Below, piece by piece: positions 1 to 8,323 of a stretch of DNA of 40,434 nt (positions are counted from its first letter, which is position 1; every line of letters begins with the position of its first letter). This DNA comes from a virus. The position numbers were made by a program, and so were the translations under genes. The notes under the pieces are model-generated. The model was not told the origin of the DNA, did no database searches, and was given only the letters and a program-made list of their open reading frames with translations. The stretch is taken from positions 1 to 40,434 of the IMG/VR virus record IMGVR_UViG_3300006802_011090; one strand, written 5' to 3'.

Positions 1-2
1 AA

Positions 3-398
3 ATGATTTCATACACAGCAACAAATAATAACATATACAACTCAATTGAATGGGTAACTGCTTCTGAAACAAATTGTGATTATTTTGAGGTAGAACAAAG
101 TGCAGATGGAGAAACTTGGCAAAAAATTGGATTTATAGATGGATCAGGAACTACAAGTGATATGACAGAATATGAAGTTGTGCACAGAAACTTTGAGCCT
201 GTAATAAATTATTACCGATTAACACAATATGATTACGATGGTAACTCCGAAATTTTTTCTGTATTATCTGTTAATAATATAAAAGATATAAAATATATTA
301 AAACTTTAAATCAATTGGGACAAGAAATATCTGCAGATACTAAAGGATTGGTATTTGAGATATATGATGACGGAACTATTGTAAAAAAATATAAATAA
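3..398 (+). CDS. Fn3-like surface protein, C-terminal fragment (5' partial)
   Basis: The frame is open to the left edge, so the ATG at 3 is probably internal. The visible 131 residues begin inside an Fn3-like module typical of Bacteroidota exported proteins: SIEWVTASETNCDYFEVEQS, then YYRLTQYDYDGNSE. The same module occurs in the next gene (TVTWKTASESNSDYFVLERS, YYQLTQVDYDGK), so the two are related. The last part (LGQEI, KGLVFEIYDDGTIVKKYK) resembles C-terminal ends seen on Bacteroidota cell-surface proteins, but lacks the full YPNP-type sorting domain of its neighbour. Likely role is a surface or virion adhesin-type protein next to the tail genes. Function is inferred only from domain type and position. 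Confidence 0.6.
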   Translation: MISYTATNNNIYNSIEWVTASETNCDYFEVEQSADGETWQKIGFIDGSGTTSDMTEYEVVHRNFEPVINYYRLTQYDYDGNSEIFSVLSVNNIKDIKYIKTLNQLGQEISADTKGLVFEIYDDGTIVKKYK

Positions 399-412
399 CC
401 AAACTCGACCTG

Positions 413-436
413 CCCATGGTTAGATGGGGGTTTCTT
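413..436 (+). terminator. Weak hairpin between the two surface-protein genes
   Basis: A 5-bp stem (CCCAT at 413-417 with ATGGG at 424-428, loop GGTTAG) is followed by GGTTTCTT. It is short and the T-tract is broken, so it is at best a weak terminator. Confidence 0.2.
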
Positions 437-470
437 CGGATTCTTCAAGAGAGTTATAAAACGTAAAATT

Positions 471-1595
471 ATGAAGAATCTATTACTTGCATTACTGTTA
501 ACTCCTTTTATTTCATGCACACAAACATTAAGTGTTGGAAACAATCAAACTCACACAACGTCTGGTGACGACAGCTATTCTAATATTTCTATAGGAAATA
601 ACGGATTATTACATGTTGTTAACACTGATTCAATTTATTCTGCAGGAGATATAAATTCCAGCAATGGTATAGGAATTACTGTTGATGCGGGGTCTATACT
701 GCATGCAGATGGCGCATTAACAGGAAACAATTCCATACAATTAAATGTATCAGGAAAAATAACTTTAGGATCTGTTAACATAAACAATAACGGAACTCTA
801 ACTATACTAGGAACCGGAGAATTATTTATTTTAGGAGATTTAACTGCTGAAAATGGAACACATATTGATATTGATTTTGCAGGTACATTAGATGTAGGTG
901 GAAATGTTGTAATTGATGAAGCAACCTCTACAGCAAATGTAAACGGAAACTTTGTTATCGGAGGAACTTATTCAGGTCCTGCATTTACAGGTGATGGAAC
1001 AGTAACAGAAGGAGGTACAATAGTATATCCTGTAGAACTACCCGTAGATTTTTTAGGTATGGAGGTAGAATGTAGTAATGGAGGATACAATACGGTTACT
1101 TGGAAAACTGCATCCGAATCAAATTCTGATTATTTTGTTTTAGAAAGAAGCCGAGATGGTATTCATTGGACAGAAATAACAGAATTAAAAGCAGCAGGAA
1201 CCTCAAACAAAGAAAATCATTACACGCACTATGATTTAGGAGCAGGTAGATACTTTGAAGGATACTATCAATTAACACAAGTTGATTATGATGGCAAATT
1301 TAAAATATATGATCCTGTCTCAGTACAATGCAATAAAGAAGCAGAATATCAAGTGGCAGTGTACCCTAATCCAGTTACAGATAAAATGTTAGTTACCGTG
1401 TATTCTTTAAAATCATCACACATAGAAATAGACTTAACTAATCTATCTGGTCAAATTTTAACACAACGAGCGTTTGAATTAGAAAAAGGTATGAATGTGT
1501 TTGAATTTGATTTAGCTTCATACAAAAAAGGACTTTATATAATATATGTAAAGGATGAAGAACATTTTCAAAGCCTATCGGTTAGTAAAAAATGA
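471..1595 (+). CDS. Exported beta-rich protein with C-terminal T9SS sorting domain
   Basis: 374 aa. Residues 1-17 (MKNLLLALLLTPFISC) form a signal peptide; the FISC end could be a degenerate lipobox. Residues about 20-180 are Asn/Gly-rich repeats of short beta strands (NNGTLTILGTGELFILGDL, GTLDVGGNVVI), as in a beta-helix. Residues about 190-290 are an Fn3-like module (TVTWKTASESNSDYFVLERS). Residues 296-374 match the Por secretion tail family: YPNP at 298-301, LSGQIL, and a final GLYIIYV. In Bacteroidota this domain sends proteins through the type IX secretion system to the cell surface. Finding it in a phage suggests a protein exported by the infected host, or a horizontally acquired host surface protein reused as an adhesin. 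It sits directly upstream of the tail block. Confidence 0.75.
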   Translation: MKNLLLALLLTPFISCTQTLSVGNNQTHTTSGDDSYSNISIGNNGLLHVVNTDSIYSAGDINSSNGIGITVDAGSILHADGALTGNNSIQLNVSGKITLGSVNINNNGTLTILGTGELFILGDLTAENGTHIDIDFAGTLDVGGNVVIDEATSTANVNGNFVIGGTYSGPAFTGDGTVTEGGTIVYPVELPVDFLGMEVECSNGGYNTVTWKTASESNSDYFVLERSRDGIHWTEITELKAAGTSNKENHYTHYDLGAGRYFEGYYQLTQVDYDGKFKIYDPVSVQCNKEAEYQVAVYPNPVTDKMLVTVYSLKSSHIEIDLTNLSGQILTQRAFELEKGMNVFEFDLASYKKGLYIIYVKDEEHFQSLSVSKK

Positions 1596-1723
1596 TGTTA
1601 TTGGATGAAGATGAAATATTAAAATTAATAAAGTCGCTACAAAAAGATTACAAGTTTATTTTAATTTTTATGATTTTTATAGAACTACAAATAGTTTGTT
1701 TGTCGGTGCTATATTTATTATAA
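1592..1723 (+). CDS. Small single-pass membrane protein
   Basis: A 43-codon ORF whose ATG overlaps the TGA stop of the T9SS gene (ATGA), a usual sign of translational coupling in this genome. A charged N-terminus (MMLLDEDEILKLIKSLQKD) is followed by about 24 hydrophobic residues (KFILIFMIFIELQIVCLSVL), predicting one transmembrane helix. No family recognised. The short length leaves open that it is a chance ORF. Confidence 0.4.
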   Translation: MMLLDEDEILKLIKSLQKDYKFILIFMIFIELQIVCLSVLYLL

Positions 1724-1732
1724 AGTTATCAT

Positions 1733-1939
1733 ATGAAACAAGAGCTTCTGGTTCGTTTTGCCAATGAATCCTATCATTCAACCATTATTAACATAGACGT
1801 AGAAAAGTTAACAAATATCACGGTATTTCCTGATGAAGTGTTTGCAACCATAGACGGCGTTCGCATAGCAATACTGCGGGAAGAATATGAATCTGCCGTG
1901 CAAAAAAAATCTGCCGTAGATTTGGATGTTACTGAATAA
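1733..1939 (+). CDS. Hypothetical protein, 68 aa
   Basis: Starts 9 nt after the small membrane ORF and follows an AAGTTAT element at 1723-1729 and a TATTTATT box at 1712-1719. It is a small soluble-looking protein with mixed alpha/beta composition (VDVEKLTNITVFPDEVFATI) and a charged C-terminus. I do not recognise a family. Position just before the coiled-coil gene and the tail sheath suggests late expression, but nothing in the protein shows a role. Confidence 0.6.
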   Translation: MKQELLVRFANESYHSTIINIDVEKLTNITVFPDEVFATIDGVRIAILREEYESAVQKKSAVDLDVTE

Positions 1940-1961
1940 CTTATTATATTAATAATAAACA

Positions 1962-2234
1962 ATGGCAACAAGAAAACTAGATAAATCAGATTTAGAACAA
2001 CTCAAATCTTTGCAAGAATCATATCAACAAGTAACCGCTCAGATAGCCAGTTGCACTATAGATATTGAACTAATAGCAGAACAATTGCAAGAGCTAGAAA
2101 CAGAGAAAAAGTTTCAGATGAAACAGTTCAAAGATCTTCGAGAAGAAGAATCAAAAATTATCAGCACACTCAAAGAAAAGTACGGAGACGGTGAAATAAA
2201 TATCAACGAAGGCATATTTATATCTCAAGAATAA
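1962..2234 (+). CDS. Small coiled-coil protein
   Basis: 90 aa. Residues about 6-78 carry a heptad-like pattern rich in Leu, Glu, Gln and Lys (LEQLKSLQESYQQVTAQI, ELIAEQLQELETEKKFQMKQ), predicting two helices that form a hairpin coiled coil. The C-terminal GDGEININEGIF segment looks like a short beta hairpin. Similar small helical proteins lie near structural genes in marine T4-like phages. Molecular role unknown. One TATTTATA match lies inside its 3' end (2215-2222). Confidence 0.65.
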   Translation: MATRKLDKSDLEQLKSLQESYQQVTAQIASCTIDIELIAEQLQELETEKKFQMKQFKDLREEESKIISTLKEKYGDGEININEGIFISQE

Positions 2235-2255
2235 CTGTCAGAGTCGTACATACTA

Positions 2256-2263
2256 TATTTATA
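2256..2263 (+). promoter_or_regulatory. TATTTATA box upstream of tail sheath
   Basis: Exact TATTTATA 35 nt before the sheath start, followed by an A/T-rich leader and AAGGAAAGAAG, a plausible ribosome site. It belongs to a repeated set of boxes placed before late genes; no -35 element is apparent. Confidence 0.45.
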
Positions 2264-2298
2264 TAATATATAATCAAAAAATTAAGGAAAGAAGTTAA

Positions 2299-4773
2299 AT
2301 GGCAGAAAGAATAGTGACGCCTGGTGTCTATACGCGCGAAATAGACCAGTCGTTTTTACCAGCAGCAATTCAATCAATAGGTGCCGCAATCATCGGGTCT
2401 ACAGTTAAAGGACCAGCTCTTATCCCAACCACAGTTTCTTCATACGCAGAATTTGAAAGAGTCTTTGGAGGATTTACTGATGAATCATATGTGCCTTTTG
2501 TAGTTCAAGATTATCTGCGAAATGCAGAAAACATCACAGTAACACGTTTATTATATGAAGATGGATATGATTTAGATCAAGGAGTTATAGCAGTTACTGC
2601 AACTTCTGCATCAACCACAATCGTTACTCATCTTTTGCATCCAACACAACCAGTTAATGTTGCTGCAGATTTATTAAAAGACTCTTCATTAGCTAATGAC
2701 GAATCAGGTTCATTTGCAATATCAATAACAGGTTCATATTCAGACAATTTAAACACTGACGTACCCGGATTTAGTGGAGCATTCACATTATATCCTACAA
2801 CAAATACTCCGGTATCTGCTTCAATTGTAGCAGCTGACAATGATTACATAAGCAAAGTTTTTGGAAAAACTCCTAAATCAAATGAATATCCAGTATATGT
2901 TCAATATGAAAACAACAATGCATCTGGAGTATTTGATAACTTAGGCGATGTAACGGTAGCAGCAGAAGTTTTAGCAGGATATGATTTTGCACAAGACTAT
3001 CAAACCGCAGCAACGCCATGGATAACATCACAACGTATAGGAAGTGCAGTTCTTAATCTGTTTAAATTCCATACATTATCACACGGAACTGCAGTTAATT
3101 ATGAAACTAAGGTTGCAATCCGTAATATTAGATTAGCTTCAGAAGTTTCAGATCCAAACGGATACGGAACATTCACCGTAGAAATCAGAAGAGTTAATAC
3201 TACAAATATACCACCATTATACAAATCAGTATACAACAGCAACGACACGGATCTTCAACCAGAAGTAGTTGAAACATTCCAAAATGTGAATTTAGATCCA
3301 GATTCTCCTAGATATATTTCCAGAATAATAGGAGACCGTTATCAGACATTAGATGCAGACGGAAACATTGTATTAAATGGTGATTATGAAAACATATCAA
3401 AATACGTTCGTGTAGAAGTAACTGAAGCAGTGTCAAACAAAACTGCAGATGAAACATTGGTACCGTTTGGTTTCCGAGCATTAGTATCATCTATACCTAA
3501 TACATCAGGAGGAGCTAATTTAGCAGCTGCAACGTTTAATACTTCACAAACTGTCGGAGGATCATTTAATTCAAACAACACTCATGGATTTAATTTTACA
3601 TCTGCTCCGAATTTAGCGTATTTAGCACCTCTTCCGGTATCGGCTTCGACTACAGGTAGCAATACAGATTTCTACTTAGGAGATGTATCTCAAAGTGCCG
3701 ATGCAGCATTTCCAAGCACTGCTAATGCTTATAGCGGATCATTGCAATCTGCATTAACTGGTGGAACCTTTTCTAGCAACGTAGCTACTGCAACACGTAA
3801 CTTCATTATGCCAATGCAAGGCGGATTTGACGGAGCTCGTCCTAATTTACCTAAATTTGCAGGAGGTAATATTAAATCAGATAATACATTTGGATTTGAT
3901 TGTTCGGGTACATCTACCACAGGAACATTGTCATATAAAAAAGCGTTTGCTTTACTTAGCAATACTGATTACTATGACATGAACATGTTGTTAACACCGG
4001 GTATTATTCACACTTTGCATAGCAATGTTAGCAACGCAGCTCGACAATTATCAGAAGACAGGCAAGATACTTTTTATATTTCAGATCTTGTTGCGTTAGA
4101 AGATAATATTGCAACCGCTATTAACACGGCAAACGGATTAGATTCTAGTTATACTGCAGCATATTATCCATGGGTGAAAATTTTAGATCCTAGAAATAAT
4201 CGTCCAACATGGGTACCACCATCAGTAGTAATGCCAGGAGTTATTGCATTCAATGATTCAACAGCAGCTCCATGGTATGCGCCAGCTGGTTTAAACAGAG
4301 GTGGTTTAACCATAGCAACACAAACATATAAAAACTTGAGTCCTTCACAAAAAGGAGACCTGTATGAAGCACGTGTGAATCCAATTGCAAACTTCCCTAA
4401 CCTAGGAATTGCAGTTTGGGGTCAAAAAACACTTCAGGCAAGACCAAGTGCATTGGATCGAGTAAATGTTAGACGATTGCTTATTGCAGTTAAGAAATTT
4501 ATTGCATCTGCAACTCAATACTTGGTATTCGAACAAAATACAGATGCTACTCGTAAGCGTTTTGAAGGAATTGTCAATCCATATTTAGATGGAGTAAAAA
4601 GACAACAAGGTTTATATGCTTTCCGAGTTAAAATGGATGCTCAAAATAATACTCCGGATTTAATAGATCAAAATATTTTATACGGACAAATATTTTTACA
4701 ACCAACTCGTACCGCAGAATTTATTATTCTTGATTTCAATATTCAACCAACAGGAGCTTCTTTCCCGGAATAG
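2299..4773 (+). CDS. Contractile tail sheath protein (T4 gp18-like)
   Basis: 824 aa, longer than T4 gp18 (about 660 aa). The N-terminus has the family signature: VTPGVYTREID, then an IGAAIIGSTVKGPALIPTTV stretch and FGGF, as in Myoviridae sheath proteins. The C-terminal conserved domain is also clear: LNRGG near residue 670, RPSALDRVNVRRLLIAVKKF, a YLVFEQN stretch, and a final strand of the form EFIILDFNIQ that would join the next subunit's handshake sheet. The middle (residues about 100-500) is a large variable insertion, probably surface-exposed on the tail. It is followed directly by a strong terminator and the tube gene, giving the usual sheath-tube order. Confidence 0.95.
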   Translation: MAERIVTPGVYTREIDQSFLPAAIQSIGAAIIGSTVKGPALIPTTVSSYAEFERVFGGFTDESYVPFVVQDYLRNAENITVTRLLYEDGYDLDQGVIAVTATSASTTIVTHLLHPTQPVNVAADLLKDSSLANDESGSFAISITGSYSDNLNTDVPGFSGAFTLYPTTNTPVSASIVAADNDYISKVFGKTPKSNEYPVYVQYENNNASGVFDNLGDVTVAAEVLAGYDFAQDYQTAATPWITSQRIGSAVLNLFKFHTLSHGTAVNYETKVAIRNIRLASEVSDPNGYGTFTVEIRRVNTTNIPPLYKSVYNSNDTDLQPEVVETFQNVNLDPDSPRYISRIIGDRYQTLDADGNIVLNGDYENISKYVRVEVTEAVSNKTADETLVPFGFRALVSSIPNTSGGANLAAATFNTSQTVGGSFNSNNTHGFNFTSAPNLAYLAPLPVSASTTGSNTDFYLGDVSQSADAAFPSTANAYSGSLQSALTGGTFSSNVATATRNFIMPMQGGFDGARPNLPKFAGGNIKSDNTFGFDCSGTSTTGTLSYKKAFALLSNTDYYDMNMLLTPGIIHTLHSNVSNAARQLSEDRQDTFYISDLVALEDNIATAINTANGLDSSYTAAYYPWVKILDPRNNRPTWVPPSVVMPGVIAFNDSTAAPWYAPAGLNRGGLTIATQTYKNLSPSQKGDLYEARVNPIANFPNLGIAVWGQKTLQARPSALDRVNVRRLLIAVKKFIASATQYLVFEQNTDATRKRFEGIVNPYLDGVKRQQGLYAFRVKMDAQNNTPDLIDQNILYGQIFLQPTRTAEFIILDFNIQPTGASFPE

Positions 4774-4791
4774 AATAATAAAATAAAGAAT

Positions 4792-4819
4792 AAGGCAGAG
4801 TTCACGCTCTGCCTTTTTT
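4792..4819 (+). terminator. Rho-independent terminator after sheath gene
   Basis: A perfect 9-bp stem (AAGGCAGAG at 4792-4800 with CTCTGCCTT at 4807-4815, loop TTCACG) runs into a T-tract. It separates the sheath from the tube transcript, which restarts at the TATTTATA box at 4831. Confidence 0.9.
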
Positions 4820-4830
4820 ACTGATCAATA

Positions 4831-4838
4831 TATTTATA
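4831..4838 (+). promoter_or_regulatory. TATTTATA box upstream of tail tube
   Basis: Exact TATTTATA lying 12 nt after the sheath terminator and 18 nt before the tube start, so it is well placed to restart transcription. Confidence 0.5.
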
Positions 4839-4856
4839 TAAAAAAGAAAGAAGATT

Positions 4857-5456
4857 ATGCCTTACGATCCCAATCAATCAAATCTAGCAAGTTTTGTTAA
4901 TGGCGCGCCTACAAATGGTAATGGTGCCGGATCACCCGAAGGATTTCCATATGAGAGTCCTTTAACAGAAGCAGATGCAGCAGATTTTTATGATAATGCA
5001 TTTACATGGGAACCTAAATATCAGAACAGATTTATTATGTCAGGAGCAGATGGTATTCCAGCATTTTTAATTAAAGCTTCTGCCAAACCTTCCATGACAA
5101 ATGGTACAGTAACTCTAGATCATATCAATGTTCAGAGATATGTAAAAGGAAAAACTGTTTGGAATACAATTGATATAACTATATATGATGCAATAGTTCC
5201 TTCTGCAGCACAAGCATGCATCGAATGGGTTAGACAGCACCATGAATCAGCAACTGGTCGTGATGGATATGCTTCAATGTATAAAAGAGATATTACATTA
5301 GAGTCACTTTCGCCACTAGGAGAAGTTATCGAAGAATGGACTTTAAAAGGAACATATTTAGAGTCAGTTAACTTCGGAAGTTTAGACTGGGCACAGGAAG
5401 GAGCGGTTGAAATATCTGCAACACTTAAATATGATTATGCATTCTTGAATTTCTAA
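4857..5456 (+). CDS. Tail tube protein (T4 gp19-like)
   Basis: 199 aa, close to the usual size for gp19 (about 160-200 aa). After a Gly/Asn-rich N-terminus, the body matches the phage tube family: YQNRFIMSGADGIPAFLIKA, then a strand pair with VQRYVKGKTVWNTIDITIYD, a helix with QACIEWVRQHHESATGRDGY, and KRDITLESLSPLGEVIEEWT with the closing strand VEISATLKYDYAFL. The protein forms the inner tube inside the sheath. It stands between two strong terminators with its own box, so it is probably its own transcript, as fits a very abundant protein. Confidence 0.93.
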   Translation: MPYDPNQSNLASFVNGAPTNGNGAGSPEGFPYESPLTEADAADFYDNAFTWEPKYQNRFIMSGADGIPAFLIKASAKPSMTNGTVTLDHINVQRYVKGKTVWNTIDITIYDAIVPSAAQACIEWVRQHHESATGRDGYASMYKRDITLESLSPLGEVIEEWTLKGTYLESVNFGSLDWAQEGAVEISATLKYDYAFLNF

Positions 5457-5474
5457 TATTTTTCATATGGTTTG

Positions 5475-5500
5475 AATGGGAGTGTAATACTCCCATTTTT
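5475..5500 (+). terminator. Rho-independent terminator after tail tube gene
   Basis: A 9-bp perfect stem (AATGGGAGT at 5475-5483 with ACTCCCATT at 5489-5497, loop GTAAT) ends in a T-run. Its position shows that the in-frame ATG at 5472 is not the start of the next gene. Confidence 0.88.
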
Positions 5501-5512
5501 ACTGTACATACA

Positions 5513-5520
5513 TATTTATA
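5513..5520 (+). promoter_or_regulatory. TATTTATA box upstream of gp26-like gene
   Basis: Exact TATTTATA followed by ATAAAGTTATAAAAGGAAAT and the ATG at 5544. The downstream arrangement is almost identical to that at 39698, which supports a conserved promoter and leader module. Confidence 0.5.
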
Positions 5521-5543
5521 ATAAAGTTATAAAAGGAAATAAA

Positions 5544-6329
5544 ATGAGTAACATGACAAATCGTTTATCAAATTCACAACTTGCTGATATTGCAAAACAA
5601 AAATATGAAACGGAACAAATAAATCGAGTTCCAGGAGTAGTAGTAGATTTACCGAGTCGAGGATTAGTATATCCAGAATCATCAGTTTTAAGAACAGGTA
5701 CCGTAGAAATGCGATACATGACTGCATATGATGAAGACATACTAACAAATAAAAATTACATACAACGAGGTATTATTTTTGATAAACTGTTGCAATCAGT
5801 AATTACAACACCAGGATTCAATGTATCAGAACTAGTAGATGCAGATAAAACTTGGCTGATTGTGATGGTACGTATTACCTCATATGAATCCGAATATCCT
5901 GTAACCGTAACCGCTCCTAACAATCAAAATATATCAAGCACAGTCAATTTGTCAAAATTAAAATTTAAACCATTTCAATTGAAACCTGATGCTAATGGAG
6001 AATTTGAATATAAAACCTCTGCAGGAGATGTGTTAAAATTTAAATATTTAAGCAGTTATGAAATTAATAATCTTCCAGATGATCACGCAGTTTCATACAT
6101 ATTACATACATCTATTAAACAAGTCAATGACGTTAGAGATTCTAATACTATAGCAGATTGGGTACGTTATAACTTTTTGCGTAAAGATGCTGGTGAATTC
6201 AGAAAATACATGCAATCAAATGCTCCAGATGTTGATATGACATATGAATTCAAATATACTACAGAGGAAGGTAAACAGGAGACCTTCCAATCTCGATTTC
6301 CAATTGGATCAGACTTTTTTTGGTTATAA
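5544..6329 (+). CDS. Baseplate hub protein, T4 gp26-like
   Basis: 261 aa from the ATG at 5544, chosen because a terminator lies at 5475-5500 and an AAAAGG ribosome site lies just before 5544. It resembles the T4 base plate protein family that includes gp26: DLPSRGLVYPESSVLRTGTV near the N-terminus, RYMTAYDEDILTNKNYIQRG, then VRITSYESEYPVTV, and a FPIGSDFFWL end. In T4, gp26 acts in assembly of the central baseplate hub, with gp51. The C-terminus ends on a run of seven T residues (6315-6321) where another frame continues into the next conserved segment, so a frameshift product is possible. Confidence 0.75.
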   Translation: MSNMTNRLSNSQLADIAKQKYETEQINRVPGVVVDLPSRGLVYPESSVLRTGTVEMRYMTAYDEDILTNKNYIQRGIIFDKLLQSVITTPGFNVSELVDADKTWLIVMVRITSYESEYPVTVTAPNNQNISSTVNLSKLKFKPFQLKPDANGEFEYKTSAGDVLKFKYLSSYEINNLPDDHAVSYILHTSIKQVNDVRDSNTIADWVRYNFLRKDAGEFRKYMQSNAPDVDMTYEFKYTTEEGKQETFQSRFPIGSDFFWL

Positions 6330-6546
6330 TTCTAAAGACCGCGTAAAACTTCATGAACAACTGTTTGATATAGTATGGGCAGGCAACGGTAAATGGAGTT
6401 TTGATACTATATATCATATGCCACTTCCAATGAGAAGATTTTGGATACGAAAAGTCAATGATAAAATAACAACTGAAAACACATCACATACATCTCCGGC
6501 TAAATCTGCGCCGACTAAAATGCCAGTAACAAAACGATCCGCTTGA
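6244..6546 (+). CDS. gp51-like baseplate assembly protein or frameshift extension
   Basis: The first ATG in this frame (6244) lies 86 nt inside the gp26-like gene. The residues before FFGYNSKDR look like shadow translation of that gene, so the real product probably begins near the T-run at 6315-6321, from a TTG at 6304 or by a +1 shift from the upstream frame. The conserved part reads KLHEQLFDIVWAGNGKWSF and then YHMPLPMRRFWIRKVNDK, a pattern seen in the small gene after gp26 in marine T4-like phages (gp51 or tail-assembly-chaperone type). The tail is Thr/Ser/Pro/Lys-rich and low in complexity. Homology is by recall of pattern only. Confidence 0.55.
   Translation: MNSNILQRKVNRRPSNLDFQLDQTFFGYNSKDRVKLHEQLFDIVWAGNGKWSFDTIYHMPLPMRRFWIRKVNDKITTENTSHTSPAKSAPTKMPVTKRSA
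6315..6321 (+). other. Seven-T run, candidate frameshift site
   Basis: Frame 0 reads TTT TTT TGG TTA TAA and stops. A +1 slip on the T-run reads TTT TTT GGT TAT and continues into the conserved downstream segment. A homopolymer sequencing error would look the same. Confidence 0.4.
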
Positions 6547-6554
6547 TATTTATA
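6547..6554 (+). promoter_or_regulatory. TATTTATA box upstream of tape measure gene
   Basis: Exact TATTTATA straddling the end of the preceding gene and lying 14 nt before the ATG at 6569. Confidence 0.4.
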
Positions 6555-6568
6555 TTAAAATAAGCTGA

Positions 6569-8323
6569 ATGAATCACACTGATCAAATAAAATTATTACA
6601 ACATCTAAAAACATTGCCACGGCAAGGTCGAATCGATTTTAAGAAATTGCAGAAAGAAGCAGAAGCGGCTTATGACGCAGCTAAAAGTGAAGCCGAGGAT
6701 GCTGCTAAAGATATAGATAAAATTTTTAATTCATTAGTAGATGGTGCAAAACAAAGAGGCGCATTTTTTAAACAAAATCTTGCTGCTACGTTTGGTAATG
6801 CTATTCTCGAAGTAACCAAACAATTCACTTTTCTTGAAGAACGAAATCGATCATTAAATGATTCATTGGGTATAACTAGTGGGTTATCTGCAGATCTGGG
6901 GGCAACGTTAGATACGTTTTCTGAAAAATTAAGTGTCGGCGGAGACACAGCAAGAAAATTAGCTATCAGTTTAAACAGTGTTGCAGAAGGTCTTATTACT
7001 GCAGAAACCATGCAAACCAATTTTGGAGAAGCCATGCTAGCCGGCCAAAGCTACATGAGAAATCAAATTAAAGTTTCTGAAAAAGCAGCACAAGGATATG
7101 AATTATATGCAGCTGGACTAGGCAGAAGCACTGCAGAACAATTACTAGCACAAGATGGACTAGCAAAAGGAATTGAAACAGCTACTGAGTTACAAGGCGT
7201 ACAAAGAGATTTAACAGAAACTATAGGTAATCTAACCTCAGATCTACAAGTGCAATACAGTCGCATACCTGGATCATTAGAATTAGCTATTTTAAAATCC
7301 AGAGCATTAGGTATGTCAATGGCAGATCTAAACAAAACCGGACAAAATTTACTTAACATAGAATCCAGCATAGGACAAGAATTAGAATATCAACTTTTAA
7401 CTGGTAACAGATTAGTTGATGAAGTGAGCGGCGACAGCTTAACTAATGCATATCGAGAAGCAACATTGCGAGGAGATGCAAACAAACAAGCGGAGGTAAT
7501 GAATCGAATTCTAGAACAAGAAGGAGAAACATTGCAAAACAATTTGTTGGCTCGACAACAAATGGCTAAATTGTTAGGAACTGATGAAGCTACAATAGCT
7601 CGTAGTCTGCAGAAAAAGAAATTGCTCGCACAATTGGGAGCAGAAGAGATAATGGAGTTATCCGCGGATGATGCAAAACGAGAAATAGAAAAATTACGAG
7701 ATAAATATAAAGACGATAAGACCAAACAAAAACAAATCGAAGACTTGCTAAAAGCATCAGACACACGTACTACTGCAGAAAGAACTGCAGATGCAGTAGA
7801 AAAAATGGCAACCGCAATGATTCCAAAGAATCAAGCTCAGATAATCAAAGATACCATAAATGAAATGGGCACCCCGGAGTTTACAAAAAATCTTACCGAC
7901 GGGCTAACAAAACTTACTACTGAATTCCAATCCTTCATCGATATAGGATCATCGGTGTCGACACTGGTAACAACTACTTTGAGTGCGTATGGGGATTTTA
8001 AAACTTTAATTGAAAAAGGAAGTGTACAAATCAAGGACCTTGATTTAGGAGGAGTAGACGCAAAAGCTAATGATGCAATTATTCAGTTTAATCCACGCGA
8101 TAAATTCATGAAAATTAATGATGGTGCGATGCTAGCTTCTACCGACGCCGGACAACTGAACAAAGCAGCACAAACACTTGTAGGTTCTTCCCAATCATCG
8201 ATTAATCGCAGCGATATGCAAATGATGGCCTCCATGATTGCTGCAGCGGTAGCAAACACAAAACTGTCAGTAGAAATGCCATTAGGATCTGCATCAGAAT
8301 TAAATAATGGGAGATTTTCATAA
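6569..8323 (+). CDS. Tail tape measure protein (T4 gp29 position)
   Basis: 584 aa, very close to T4 gp29 (590 aa). It is almost wholly helical and Ala/Gln/Glu/Lys-rich, with long amphipathic stretches (for example KKLQKEAEAAYDAAKSEAED and AKREIEKLRDKYKDDKTKQK) as expected of the protein that spans the tube lumen and sets tail length. The C-terminal part (AIIQFNPRDKFMKINDGAML) resembles the end of tape measures in other phages, where a beta segment follows the helices. It lies between the gp26/51 pair and the baseplate junction genes, which matches a tape measure. The stop overlaps the next start (TAATG). Confidence 0.72.
   Translation: MNHTDQIKLLQHLKTLPRQGRIDFKKLQKEAEAAYDAAKSEAEDAAKDIDKIFNSLVDGAKQRGAFFKQNLAATFGNAILEVTKQFTFLEERNRSLNDSLGITSGLSADLGATLDTFSEKLSVGGDTARKLAISLNSVAEGLITAETMQTNFGEAMLAGQSYMRNQIKVSEKAAQGYELYAAGLGRSTAEQLLAQDGLAKGIETATELQGVQRDLTETIGNLTSDLQVQYSRIPGSLELAILKSRALGMSMADLNKTGQNLLNIESSIGQELEYQLLTGNRLVDEVSGDSLTNAYREATLRGDANKQAEVMNRILEQEGETLQNNLLARQQMAKLLGTDEATIARSLQKKKLLAQLGAEEIMELSADDAKREIEKLRDKYKDDKTKQKQIEDLLKASDTRTTAERTADAVEKMATAMIPKNQAQIIKDTINEMGTPEFTKNLTDGLTKLTTEFQSFIDIGSSVSTLVTTTLSAYGDFKTLIEKGSVQIKDLDLGGVDAKANDAIIQFNPRDKFMKINDGAMLASTDAGQLNKAAQTLVGSSQSSINRSDMQMMASMIAAAVANTKLSVEMPLGSASELNNGRFS

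Noticed and set aside
5472-5543. In-frame ATG at 5472 extending the gp26-like gene by 24 residues
   Set aside because: The extension reads through a strong terminator (5475-5500) and the TATTTATA box; a ribosome site precedes the ATG at 5544.
6569-8323. Tape measure candidate as a structural coiled-coil fibre
   Set aside because: Length near gp29 and position between hub-assembly and junction genes fit a tape measure better; no fibre repeats seen.
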